Of a DNA stretch of 43,691 bases, positions 32,954 to 43,643 are shown one piece after another. The stretch spans positions 1 to 43,691 of the forward strand of contig CAJXVA010000017.1 in NCBI GenBank assembly GCA_913061055.1, given 5' to 3'. Below the pieces are notes generated by a model. It was not told the DNA's origin and made no database searches. It was given only the letters and a program-made list of their open reading frames with translations. The stretch comes from an uncultured Pseudomonadota bacterium (GTDB lineage Bacteria > Myxococcota_A > Polyangia > Nannocystales > Nannocystaceae). Both the position numbers and the translations under genes were made by a program. The number at the start of each line of letters is the position of its first letter. The first letter of the stretch is position 1.

Positions 32954-35272
32954 CTATCGCTTGAGCGCGGCCCCACGTGCTTCGGACTTTTCCCACATCC
33001 GGATGTAGCCCTCTGCGCTTCGGAACAGCGGCTCGAGGTCGGCTTCATCGATCGCGTCGCGGCGAGCGTCTTCGAGGAGCTCGGGCAGCAGACCGATGTG
33101 TGACATGCCCTCGGTGTTGAAGTCGATCACACGGTCGCCCACGCTGGGCTCGGTGAAGGTGACGTCGCCGGCCACTGAATCGAACGGGTACGTGATGGGG
33201 TCTTCCTGCATACCGTCGCATGCACCCTCGCCAAAGCGAGGACCGGGTGCGCCCGCGAAGCCGTTGAGGTCGAAGCCGAAGCCCTCGGCGGGGTAGCCCC
33301 CGGCCGCCTCGATTTGCGCCACGCGATCGCGCAGACGCTGCGTCATCGCGCCAGGTCCATCCGCAGAACGGCAACGACCCAGACCTGTCTTGGAAATCCC
33401 GCCGAGTTCGTAGAGCTCGCCATTGTTGTTGGAGCCGTGGGTGGCGGCTGCCGGATAGTCGTTGGCCTCGAGCATGTTGAAGGCCTGCTGGTAGGAGCGA
33501 CGAGAGAAGTGATCGATCTCGATGATCATGCCGCGCTGCATCATCTCGTCGAGCAGCGTCTCCCCCAGCGGCGTGAGGCCGTGGTTTTGGCAGAAGTCTC
33601 CCTCCTGCGGGTCGCCGAGGTCGCCCAGCAAACCGATCAGCGTCCCCAACGGGTTGTTCGGGAAGTTCGAAACGTCGATCGGAGGGTCCGAGATGAACTC
33701 GTCGCGCGGCATGTTGAGGCCGCCGAAGCTGATCGGGCCTTCGTCAAACACCACGTCGATTTCGGGGCATCCTTCTTCGGTGAAGTTGGACCAATGCCCG
33801 CTGTTGGCGAGGTTGCCCAGCTCGATGAAGCCGCGGTCGCCGTCGCCAGCGGAGAACGCGTTGTCGTACTTGTGCACGGGGAACAACACCCGAACGCCGC
33901 GTTCGTAGTACGCGTCGAGCTGCTCGAGCAGGTAGGCCTCGTCGCACTCGGGTTCGCCCGGCCGGGGAACGGAAGTGCACTCGAAGAGGTTCGAGGTCTC
34001 GATGCCGAGGATGACCGCCATCTTGCCTTCGGCGATGACCTCGCGAGCCGCGGCCGGTGTCGTCACGATACGGAACCAGCCCTCGCCCGGGCCGCCGTTT
34101 TGAGCATCGATGTAGCGCTCCATCGCGTAGGTCTGATCGATGATGCGGTCGACCGCCGTCATGTCCTCGCAGTCGTAGCGGCTCTCTTGCGCGCCCTGCC
34201 CCACGGTGAGGTGGCAGATGATCGAGTTCGTGGTCGCATGCTGCACCACCAGCCGAAGCCCACTCATCCACGCCCGCTCGAGCCAGCGGTAGTACTGGGT
34301 TTGGTGGGTGGAGCGGAAGGGCGCGGCAGGCCACTCGGTGAACTCGGGGTAGCCGGCGGTGATGTGGTTGTCCTCCGTCAGCTCGCCCATCGCGAGCGCC
34401 GGCAACAACCCGGCAAGATCCAACGCGTCGGCACCGGCATCATCAAACGCAAATCCGAAGAAGTCTTTTCGTCCGGCTTCACCGTGATAGATGGAGCAGT
34501 CCGGCAGCGCATGCTCGACCCCCAGCGGGTGAAATGCCCCGCCGTGGAAGATGCCGCCGCCTCCGAATGCGTAGTTGCTCAGGATGTGCGAGTGCGTATC
34601 GACGATCCCGTACAGCGTCCCGTCATCGAAGGTCGTCTGCCCGACGCTACCGCTCGCATCGAGGGTGAGCTCGGGGTGGTCTGAACACCCCGTCGCCTCC
34701 TCGAGCTGAAGCACGGCCCCCATGCTTGCATCGACCACGGCGCCCTGCGTCCCCATGACGCCGTCGGTTCGTAGGTTTCGCAACTGGTAAGCCTCGGCGT
34801 CGAGCTGCGAGCGCTCCAAGACCCAGATCGCTCCCGAGACGTAGGTGTCGTCGATGAGGGTGACGTCGGAGTCCAGCACCGTGGCTCGGGTGAGCGGGCC
34901 GAGTTCCTCGGTCACGTACCCCCCGTCGGGGTCGTAGAGCAGATAGGAACCCAAGTCGGCAGCCTTCAAGCGGAATGACGTGCCCGCCCCGCCGGCGAAG
35001 CCGTAGCTGTCGCCGTCGCGGGTGAGGGCGTTGTCACGGGATCGAACCGAGTAGCAACCCCCGGCGAAGTCGTAGAGCTCGATCTCCGGCAGGTCCTCGG
35101 TGTCCGAGTCCGTATCGGGATCGAGGGTGGTCGAGCCCGTCGTGGGCAGCGTGGTGGCAGGGTCCCCCGAGCTGCTGGAGCCGCCGGTGCCTCCTGCTAT
35201 CGGCGGCGCATCATCGCCGCACGCCACCGCACCAAGAGCACAAACCAAGACACCCCACCGAACCCCGCGCAT
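32954..35272 (-). CDS. M19 dipeptidase / amidohydrolase-like lipoprotein
   Basis: A 772-aa envelope lipoprotein. The signal peptide ends in GAVAC. A Ser/Gly/Thr/Asp spacer and a beta-rich N-terminal region of about 170 residues precede a metal-dependent TIM-barrel hydrolase. Metal-site candidates are DTHSHIL (first strand), VVQHATTNS, ILGIETSNL, FPVHKYDNAF, EIDHFSRRS and ATHGSNN. The order of these His/Glu/Asp blocks is like renal-dipeptidase (M19) and amidohydrolase families, but the first motif is DTHSH rather than the M19 DGHND, so the exact family is open. It could hydrolyse peptides, lactones or amides in the periplasm or at the surface. Its start at 35272 begins the signal peptide. Confidence 0.72.
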   Translation of the reverse strand: MRGVRWGVLVCALGAVACGDDAPPIAGGTGGSSSSGDPATTLPTTGSTTLDPDTDSDTEDLPEIELYDFAGGCYSVRSRDNALTRDGDSYGFAGGAGTSFRLKAADLGSYLLYDPDGGYVTEELGPLTRATVLDSDVTLIDDTYVSGAIWVLERSQLDAEAYQLRNLRTDGVMGTQGAVVDASMGAVLQLEEATGCSDHPELTLDASGSVGQTTFDDGTLYGIVDTHSHILSNYAFGGGGIFHGGAFHPLGVEHALPDCSIYHGEAGRKDFFGFAFDDAGADALDLAGLLPALAMGELTEDNHITAGYPEFTEWPAAPFRSTHQTQYYRWLERAWMSGLRLVVQHATTNSIICHLTVGQGAQESRYDCEDMTAVDRIIDQTYAMERYIDAQNGGPGEGWFRIVTTPAAAREVIAEGKMAVILGIETSNLFECTSVPRPGEPECDEAYLLEQLDAYYERGVRVLFPVHKYDNAFSAGDGDRGFIELGNLANSGHWSNFTEEGCPEIDVVFDEGPISFGGLNMPRDEFISDPPIDVSNFPNNPLGTLIGLLGDLGDPQEGDFCQNHGLTPLGETLLDEMMQRGMIIEIDHFSRRSYQQAFNMLEANDYPAAATHGSNNNGELYELGGISKTGLGRCRSADGPGAMTQRLRDRVAQIEAAGGYPAEGFGFDLNGFAGAPGPRFGEGACDGMQEDPITYPFDSVAGDVTFTEPSVGDRVIDFNTEGMSHIGLLPELLEDARRDAIDEADLEPLFRSAEGYIRMWEKSEARGAALKR

Positions 35273-35362
35273 GCGGCCGAGAGTATCGAAGTTCGCGGCG
35301 CACGCAAGGAAAGGCTCCTCGGCTCCGAGGATGAATCCCGATTGCCGTGCAGACGCGGCGTC

Positions 35363-38300
35363 TCAACCCGCGGAGTCAGACGCGCGGTCGGCCTCGGCGA
35401 GGGTCTGCTCGACAACCCGGACCACCTCGGCAGTGCGGAAGGGTTTGTGCAGCAAGCGGCCGCCGAGTGCATCGGTCCGGATGTCGTCGGTGTAACCACT
35501 CATGAACACCGTCGGGAGTCCCGGGCGAACTTGTTGGAGCTGACGGGCGAGTTCATCTCCGGTCATGCCCGGCATCAAGACGTCCGTCACCAAGACGTCG
35601 AACTCGGTCTCCGATGTGATCTCCCTGAGCAACTCGCACGGGTCACCGAACGACAACGTCTCGTACCCGGCGCGTTCGAGGGCGCGAACGAGGCTGGATC
35701 GAACGAGTTCGTCGTCGTCACACAGCAGGACTCGCTGAGGACCAGCTCGACTCGTCGACGCCGCCTCGTCCTCGTCCTCGTCTACATCCTCGGGGACCTC
35801 GAAGAAGGGAAGGACGATCGACACCGTGGTACCGACTCCGCGCTCCGACTGCAGATGAAGTGCGCCGCCGGACTGCACCGCGAATCCTTCGACCGATGGC
35901 AGACCCAGCCCGTTGCCATACCCTCGCGTCGTGAAGAACGGTTCGCGCGCGCTCCCGAGCTGCTCCGAGGACATGCCCTCTCCGTCATCACGCACCGAAA
36001 TCAACGTCCAATCGCCCTGTGCGTCTGGAATGAGGCCCGGGAAGCGCTGCTCGAGCTCCGCTTTTCCGACGTGCTCGACAACGATGTCCACGTGGCCGCT
36101 GCAAACCAACGCATCCTGGGCGTTGAGGACGAGATTGATGATCGCCAGCTCCAACATCGAAGGGTCGACCAGTGTTCCTGCCGGAGCCGAGTCCGGGGAA
36201 AGACGAAGTGTGATGTCGTCGCGCAGCGAAGTTTCGAGCATCGGCATCAACTTGCGAACGAGAGCATCGACGCGGGTCAGCGACGGGTCGATGGGCTGCT
36301 TCCGCGCAAACGACAACAGGCTTCGGGTCAAGGTCCCGCCCCGTTCTACGCACCGGTCAAGGCTGTCCAGCAAAGGCGCGCCTTCCTCGGAGACCCGACC
36401 AACCTCGTGGACCCCGCGCAGGACGGCCGACGTTCCGGCCACGGCGGTCAGGAGGTTGTTGAACTCGTGAGCGACGCCTCCAGCAAGTCGCCCCACGGCT
36501 TCCAAGCGCTCCGCGGCGGACAGACGGCGGGCGATGCTCCGTTGTTCTTCCTCGGCCAAGATCCGCTGTGCAACCTCGCGCTGTAGCTCTCGGTTGCGCT
36601 CGGCAATCCCGCGGACTCGGATTCCGTGTCCAATGACGCCGCCCGCAACAACGAGGATTCCCAACCCCACCCAGAAGGAGACCCGTTGATGCCAGTAGGG
36701 TTGCAGTTCGAAGCGGAGCAGCATCGGCTCGGACCGCACATCGTCTTCGTTTGTCGCTCGAAGCTCGATCTCATACGTGCCTGGACGGATGCCACCCCAC
36801 AGCGCCGTACCGTCGGTCGACACCTCCCACGCACCCGGCTGCGACGCGGCCACATCCGTCACGCGCACCTCGAGCGTGGTGAGTTCAGGGTGGCGCAGGG
36901 TGGCGGCGGTGAAGTCGACAAACACGCGCCCGGGGCCGGGCGGAATGCGAACCGTCTCGCCCGGCACCAACCGGACACCATCCACGTCGCCCGATTCCAA
37001 CACCACGCCCGGCTGGATCGGGTTGTGGAAAACCTCGTCGGGCGACATGCGGAGCACCCCCTTCGCGGTCGGGAATGCGAGCGTCCCATCTCGGAGCACC
37101 GCGCCGGCGGGTTGCCCTCCACCGTTGCCTTCCGGTGTGTCCCAACGCCGCATGCGTGGGTTGGCTTGCGCACCGGTGAGCCACGCCTCGAGGTCGTGAC
37201 GACGCAGACGCGTCACACCTCGGTTTCCGTTGATCCACAGCGCTCCGCGGCCATCTTCGAGCACCGACGAGACCGCGTCGTCTCCGAGCCCGTTGGCCAC
37301 CGTCAGTCGTCGGAATTGTCCGTCGCGAAGCACCCCCAACCCGCCCCCATAGCTGGCCATGAGGAGTGTCCCATCGGAGTCCTCGAGCAAGCCGCGAATG
37401 GGTCCAGGAGGCACGCCATCCTCGGGAGTCCACCGCGTCCGCCCAGAAGCATCCAGCCTCGTCAGTCCGCCATGCGTGCCAAACCACGTCGCGTCTTCGG
37501 TGGCCAGGATCGACAGCACGCGGACGTCACCAACATCGACCGCTTCGACTCCGCCATCGTCCACCCACAACGCGCCACCGCTATCGGTGCCGACCCAAAG
37601 GCCCTCCGCGGTCGGCTGAAGGACGAGGATCGGGTGCCCGACGTCGACCAACTCCTGAAGGCCCTCGGCCTCCGACCACCGAAGGACCTGGGACTCCATT
37701 GCGACCAAGATGCCGTCCTCGTCGGATGCGAGCGCGCGAACACACTCAGCGGAGATCGAGGTCAGCTCGCCGTCGGTCTGGAGATGGAACAGGCCGCCGT
37801 CGCCACAGAAACCTCCAACGAGGAGGGAATCGTCCGGCAGCTGCAGGATCGGCAGCGCTCCTCCGGGGGTCTTGACCACGCTCCAGTCCGCGCGAATGAG
37901 CCTGGTGAGACCTCCTCCGTCGGTCCCCACCCACAGGTTGCGTTCTCGATCCTCGAAGACCGAGCGGATCCCGTGTTCGAACTTGAACTCGCCCTCATCA
38001 CCAAGCCGCCGCAACGTGTGTCCCCACGCCGCCCAGACCGATCCATCCGCGGCGCAAACCAGTTTTCTCGCCCCGCGTTCGTCGAGGATGGACGGGCCCG
38101 CGGCGGTCAACCGTACGACCCCCGATTCCCCACCGACAACGACGCCGGACTCGCTGGCACACAGGCTCAGGACCGCTCCGACCTGGGTCGCGACGAACTC
38201 GGTCCGACCGTCACGCATTCGCTCGAGCCCGGAGTCGTCCCCGATCCAAGCCGACCCCTCGTCTGCCAGCACGACGTTGATCCCCTGGGGCCGTTCCACG

Positions 38301-38743
38301 ACCGTCCAGCCGTCACCATCCCACCGGCCAACGCCGCGCGAGCTCGCCAGCCACGTGTCGTCGCCGTCGGTGGAGATCGACCAGATCGGCTGGCCGGTGA
38401 ACAACTCGTCCAACGGATGCTCGGACAGCTCGCCCTGCTTCAGCTGCAGCAGCCGACCATCTTGCGTCCCAATCCACGGATCGCCGCGCCCGTCTGTTCC
38501 GAGCGCCGTCACCCGGAGGCCCGACCATCCGGCGCCACTGTTCGGGTCGACCGGCTTGAATGCGCGTCCGTCGAACTGCGACACCCCAGCGAATGTGCCT
38601 AGTACCAGGAACCCATCCGAACCCTGCACGACTGCCGTCACCGACGACTGCGGCAACCCATCGGCGGTGTCCCAGCTCTGTCGGTGAACTTCGATCGAGG
38701 GCGCTGATGCCAGCAGCGCACCCAAAGCGAGGGTCAGCACCAT
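35363..38743 (-). CDS. Hybrid histidine kinase with periplasmic beta-propeller sensor
   Basis: A 1126-aa sensor. A signal peptide (MVLTLALGALLASAPS) precedes about 14 two-component-regulator propeller blades forming two beta-propellers (about 20-600, with repeats such as DGFLVLGTFAGVSQFDG). A Y_Y_Y-type sandwich and a membrane helix (about 700) follow. The kinase core has H-box AHEFNNLL (His759), N-box NLVLNAQDAL, G-boxes DDGEGM and GLGLPSVEG. A C-terminal receiver has acidic triad DDD (1009-1011), phosphoacceptor Asp1054 in TDVLMPGM and Lys1100. No DNA-binding domain follows, unlike AraC-type hybrid sensors, so output must pass to another protein. Start 38743 (signal peptide) is chosen over upstream GTG 39058, which would overlap the divergent gene. 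Confidence 0.9.
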   Translation of the reverse strand: MVLTLALGALLASAPSIEVHRQSWDTADGLPQSSVTAVVQGSDGFLVLGTFAGVSQFDGRAFKPVDPNSGAGWSGLRVTALGTDGRGDPWIGTQDGRLLQLKQGELSEHPLDELFTGQPIWSISTDGDDTWLASSRGVGRWDGDGWTVVERPQGINVVLADEGSAWIGDDSGLERMRDGRTEFVATQVGAVLSLCASESGVVVGGESGVVRLTAAGPSILDERGARKLVCAADGSVWAAWGHTLRRLGDEGEFKFEHGIRSVFEDRERNLWVGTDGGGLTRLIRADWSVVKTPGGALPILQLPDDSLLVGGFCGDGGLFHLQTDGELTSISAECVRALASDEDGILVAMESQVLRWSEAEGLQELVDVGHPILVLQPTAEGLWVGTDSGGALWVDDGGVEAVDVGDVRVLSILATEDATWFGTHGGLTRLDASGRTRWTPEDGVPPGPIRGLLEDSDGTLLMASYGGGLGVLRDGQFRRLTVANGLGDDAVSSVLEDGRGALWINGNRGVTRLRRHDLEAWLTGAQANPRMRRWDTPEGNGGGQPAGAVLRDGTLAFPTAKGVLRMSPDEVFHNPIQPGVVLESGDVDGVRLVPGETVRIPPGPGRVFVDFTAATLRHPELTTLEVRVTDVAASQPGAWEVSTDGTALWGGIRPGTYEIELRATNEDDVRSEPMLLRFELQPYWHQRVSFWVGLGILVVAGGVIGHGIRVRGIAERNRELQREVAQRILAEEEQRSIARRLSAAERLEAVGRLAGGVAHEFNNLLTAVAGTSAVLRGVHEVGRVSEEGAPLLDSLDRCVERGGTLTRSLLSFARKQPIDPSLTRVDALVRKLMPMLETSLRDDITLRLSPDSAPAGTLVDPSMLELAIINLVLNAQDALVCSGHVDIVVEHVGKAELEQRFPGLIPDAQGDWTLISVRDDGEGMSSEQLGSAREPFFTTRGYGNGLGLPSVEGFAVQSGGALHLQSERGVGTTVSIVLPFFEVPEDVDEDEDEAASTSRAGPQRVLLCDDDELVRSSLVRALERAGYETLSFGDPCELLREITSETEFDVLVTDVLMPGMTGDELARQLQQVRPGLPTVFMSGYTDDIRTDALGGRLLHKPFRTAEVVRVVEQTLAEADRASDSAG

Positions 38744-38874
38744 CCGAGGGTACAGGGGAGATCGGTTCCCCACGACGGCGCTGCGTGAAACGACACCAGT
38801 GTGAAACCGCCGGTCGCGGAAACGCGCCCTCCCATGAACAGCGGCCCAAAACGGACCTGCGCTAGGGTGCCCCC

Positions 38875-41800
38875 ATGCGCGTTCTGCTGGGATCCAAGAC
38901 TCCTTTTCGGGACGCCCCAGGGAACTCAGCGCCGTCTGTGCTGTCTGAGCTGAAGCCTGTGTCTCGCCGAGCCTTGTTCCTGGCAGCAACCTGGAGTTTG
39001 TTGGCGTGTCGCCCGACTCCGACCCAACCGGACCTCGGGCATGTGGGCGACCCGGCACCCCCGAAGGCTCCGGTCCTCAGCACCCTCACCGAGGTTGGCG
39101 TCCTCCAAGGGGATGCGCGCGGCGGCGTCGACGTCGAACCGAAAGGGTCGGTGGTCAGCATCAGTCCCAAGGGGTTCGCTTCGATCAGCCAGCCGATCTA
39201 CCTCACGTTCTCGACCCCGATGGACGCAGACGCGTCCCGCCTCAGCTTCGACGTCGATCCGAGCGTTCCGGGGGCGACGAAGTGGACCTCGCCTACCCGC
39301 GTCGCGTTTCAGCCCGAGCGTTCGCTCGAGGGCGCGAACCTCTACAAAGTATCCGTCTCGGGCGAAGCCAAGACGCGCGGTGGCCAGTCTATCCCGGTCG
39401 ACGAACGCTGGTCCTTTGAGACGCCCCGGCCGACGGCGCAGATCAATGCGGACAGCAGTGGCCATCAAGACGCGGAACGCGACCGAGCTCGATGGACCGC
39501 AGGGTTCACCATTGTCCTCAGTGACTACGCTGGCGAGCGTGCGGTCCGAGACGCGCTGAGCGTGGGCCGAGAACAGGGCAAGCGAATCCGCCCGCTCCCG
39601 TTCCGTTTGAAGCCGCAGTACCAGGACGAAGGACGGACAACCTCGAGGTACTGGCGGGTGCTCCCCAAAACCCACTGGCCGGCCGACGCCACGATTCGGG
39701 TCACCCTCGCCGACACGTTGAAGACAGCCCACGGCACGCTTTCGACCGGCAAGGAGGTCTTCTCCACCCTGCGCACACGGGCCGGCTTCAAGGTCGACAT
39801 CGAGTGCGACGACTCGGCGACGGATGGGTGTGTGATGGGAGAGTTCAGTCTCAACTTCGACGCATCGCTTCCCAAGTCCGCGCTGCGAAAGATCCGCATC
39901 TCACCCAAACCGAAGGAGTTCGATCCACACCCCTACATGTACGGGGATGACGAGACGTTCTCAACGGTCCGGTACTACGGGGAGTTCGAAGCAGGCCGGA
40001 CGTACACCGTTCGACTCGGCAAGAGCATCCGCGATGAGACCGGCCAGTCGCTCGCCGGAAAGTCGTCGCGCTCCATCACGTTCGTCGCCCCCCCGCCGAT
40101 GCTCGAGCTTCGGGGCACGGGCACACAGCTGACCGGACGAAAAGGCACGTTTGGGGTGGAGTCCCGCTCCGTCGAGGACGCCCAGGTCGCCTTCAGCACG
40201 CTGTCCAATGCAGCGCTCGCGGAGATTGTCCACGCGGAGGAAGACGTCCGAACTCTCCCCGAGCACGGGGTGAAGACGCGTGAGATTGAACTGGACCTGA
40301 CCCCCGGCGGCGCTTGGGGCTGGGATGCCCGGGAGTTCTCGTTGGCCAAGGAGCTTGGGGCTCCGAAGGGCGCGGCGTTTGTCGAGCTCTTCCCCGGAAC
40401 GATCCGCGCGGACCAAGAGCACCGAGCGGTTGTAGAATCGTCGGCAGAACTCATCCAGTTCACGAACCTCGGCTTGATCGTCGGTGACTCACCCGCAGGA
40501 GGGTTCGTCCGGGTTCTGACGCTCGATACCGCCAGCCCGGTCGCCGGAGCGACGGCAGAGATCTACGAGGTCTCTTCAGCAGCAAAGCGACTGAAGAGCT
40601 TTGGGCCCTCGGACGCGGACGGCTTCATTCGCATCCCGTCGAAGATTCGCCTCGCCAATCACGCCGTTGTCGTCGAGACAGACGACGATCGCGTCGCGCT
40701 CGGGCTCGGAGACGATGGTCGCGGGCATTGGCGGTCGTACCAGCTCCCAGAGGTCGGCGCTGAGTTCGACATCGGCGTCGTCATGACGGACCGTGGCATC
40801 TACCAACCGGGTGAGCGAATGCGCGTGATGGGCTGGGTCGCCCGCAGCAGCACGGAGCACGCGGAGAGCATCACGGGCTCCGGCACCCGGCCGGTCGTCG
40901 TCAAGCTCAGCGGGGCGGGCGGAGAACTGCTCGCAGAGTCCACGGTTCGGACCAAGGCGTACGGCAAGTTCTGGGCGACCCTCGACGTCCCGGCGGGCGC
41001 GAAGCTTGGCAATGCACGGGTCAAAGCAGATGTCGAGGGAGATCGTGGCGGTTCGTTCTCCCGAAGCGTGAGTCTCCGAGAGTTCGTCGCCCCCGCCTAC
41101 GACGTCTCCATGTCCCTCAAAGACACCGAACTCAGCCATGGAGAGGGCACGCACGTCTCGGCCATGGCGCGATACCTCCACGGCATGCCGCTCCCCATCG
41201 CCGAGACGAGCCTGCGTACGCGCTGCCGTCCGACGTCCTACCGACCGATCAACGCTGCCGGGTTCCAAGCGATGACTCCGGTGACCATCGCCTCATCGCC
41301 GAGCACCGGTTGGTCTCCAATGAAGAAGCTTCCGGAGCACAGCAAAGGCCGGATCAACGCTGACATCGAGTTCTCGGGACTGTCCAAGGGGCATCCGTAC
41401 CGGTGCAACGTCACGCTGCTGACGATGGACGCCGCCCGTCAGGAACTCTCGACGACGTCTTCGGCTTGGGTGCACCCATCCCACTACCTGTTGACTCGCC
41501 GCGACGAAACGCAGGCCCGGGTCGGCGACCGGTGGACGACCGAGGTCCGTGCCGTGCTGCCCTCCGGCGAACCGACGACGGCGAAACCCGCCAAGATCAT
41601 CTTCACCCGCCAGCTCGAGGACGAGACAAGCGAGACCGTCCATTCCTGCGCACTGAAGTTCGACGACCGTGGGGTCGACACGTGCATCTGGACGCCTCGC
41701 AAGCCCGGTCGCCACAGCATCTTGTTCGTGGGCGGAGTCGATGGCGTCAAGGTCAGCCACCACGACAGTGTCTGGGTGCGCAACCGCCCAGGGCCCAAGT

Positions 41801-43643
41801 CCGCCGAGCCCGACTTCGAAGTCAGCGTCGCCGAGCATTCGAAGGTCGGCGAGGCGATCGACGTCGCCGTCCAGACCCGCCTGTCACAAGCAACCGGCGT
41901 GCTGGTCGAGGTCCACGCCGGCATCCGTACCACCCACCCCTTCACCACCCAGGACCACGTCGCGAAGCTACGCCTGACCACGAATGAGAGTTGGGTGCCC
42001 AGCGGCTACCTCGACACACTCGTGGCGCACCCCGATGGCAAGCGCCTGCCTTACGTCGAGCAGTCGTTCCACACCGTCGAGCTGGGCTACGAGAGCCGGA
42101 CGCTCACCGTCGCAATCGAGAACCCGGCAGTCGCCTCGATCGGCAGCACACTTCCGATCGATGTCGCCGTGACCGACCCCGAGGGTCGTGGCGTTGCAGA
42201 TGCCCACGTCTCGGTTTGGGCGGTCGACGAGGGCATCCTGATGCTGCGCGACTGGGTGTTCCCCGACTTCACCCAGTCGCTCGCGATCGATCGCGGGAAC
42301 GAAGCCAGGTACTTCGACGGCTATCGTGCTCTGCAGCGCCCCTACACCCTGCGTCGGGATCCGTTCGAGTCCGGCCTCGGCCTGGGTGGTCTCGGCCTGG
42401 GCGGCACCGGCTCTGGCTACGGGAGCGGCAGCGGCATGGGCGCTGGAGGCGGCGGCTCTCGTCCGAAGACCCGGCGAAACTTCGACCCGGCGCCCATCTT
42501 CATCGGCGACGTCAAGACCGGGACCGACGGCACTGCGCGCGTGCACGGCCTGCTCCCGGACAACCTCACCACGTTCCGAATCGCTGCCGTCGCCACCGCA
42601 GAGGTCCCCGGGACCGGCGCGTTCGCCCGCGCGGGACGACAGGAGAGCAAGGTTCGCGTCACCCAAGACCTCTCGGTCCGCCCCATCCTGCCCAGAGTCC
42701 TCCGTCCCGGAGACAGCGCCCAACTCGGCGTGCTCATCGACAACCTCACCGACACGCCGGGAACGCTCGAAGTGAACGTCGAGCTCAGAGATGCCCGCGG
42801 CCTCGCTCGCATCACCTCCGACGGCACCATCACGCAACGATTGGACGGCTCGCAGACCCGGATCCCCGTGTCCATCGAGGCACAGAGTCCCGGCGAGATG
42901 CTCGTCTGGGTCAGCGCCAAGCTCACGACCGACGACGGTCGCGTGCTGCAAGACGCCAGCGAACTGCCGTTGGAGGTGCGAGCCGAACGAACCCTCGTCC
43001 GCCATGCCGCGACGTATGGCTCGATGGCCGATGTCCAGACGGGAGCCGTCGCGCTCGACGTCCCGAGCGCCCACCAGCCCGACTCGGCTTTGGCTTCGGT
43101 CGACGTCTACGCCTCGATGCTCGGCGGCTACAAGGACGCAGCCAGCACGCTGGTCGACTATCCGTATGGGTGTGTCGAGCAGACCTCCTCGCGGCTCGTC
43201 CCCCTCGCGGCCCTCCACAGCCTCGAGGACTTCGACCTCGGCGTTGCCAACGTCACCGAATTCGCGCAGGTCGGGTTCAAGCGGCTCGAGAGCATGCAGA
43301 CCTCGGGCGGAGGTTTCGGCTATTGGCCCGGAGCCAGCCACCCGCATGTCTACGGCACGGCCTACGCAGCCTGGGTCCTCACCGAGCTCAAACGCTCTGG
43401 GCTTCAGGTGGACGAGAAGGTGCTGCGCGGCGCCGCGGCGTTCCTGAACGCGGAACTCGCCCGGGTCCGGTCGTACGCCACCCCGACCGCGCACGATGAC
43501 GCGCGCGCGGCGATGGCTCTCCTCGCGACCGCGTCGGCCGGCCTCCCCAACGCCGAGGTTCTCGACGGCTTGATCACTCGGTCGGACACGCTACCGACCT
43601 TCGCTCGGGCACTGCTCGCGATGGCCGTGCACATCAGCAACCC
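38875..43643 (+). CDS. Alpha-2-macroglobulin-like lipoprotein, 3' truncated
   Basis: 1589 codons read open to the contig end, so no stop is seen. The N-terminus has a lipobox SLLAC (lipid Cys) behind a long N-region; a GTG at 38959 (VSRRALFLAATW) gives a shorter, more usual signal peptide and is an equally likely start. Macroglobulin beta-sandwich domains follow (for example DRGIYQPGERM, VWAVDEGILML), with a Gly-rich insert at about residues 1163-1193. The thioester motif YGCVEQTSS has Cys1433 and Gln1436, which would form the internal thioester that traps proteases; the thiol-ester domain is cut about 155 residues later. Bacterial homologues protect the periplasm from foreign proteases and are often paired with PbpC, which would lie beyond this contig. 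Confidence 0.92.

Noticed and set aside
38744..39058. Extended N-terminus of the hybrid kinase from GTG 39058
   Set aside because: It would put about 105 unstructured residues before a clear signal peptide and overlap the divergent macroglobulin gene.
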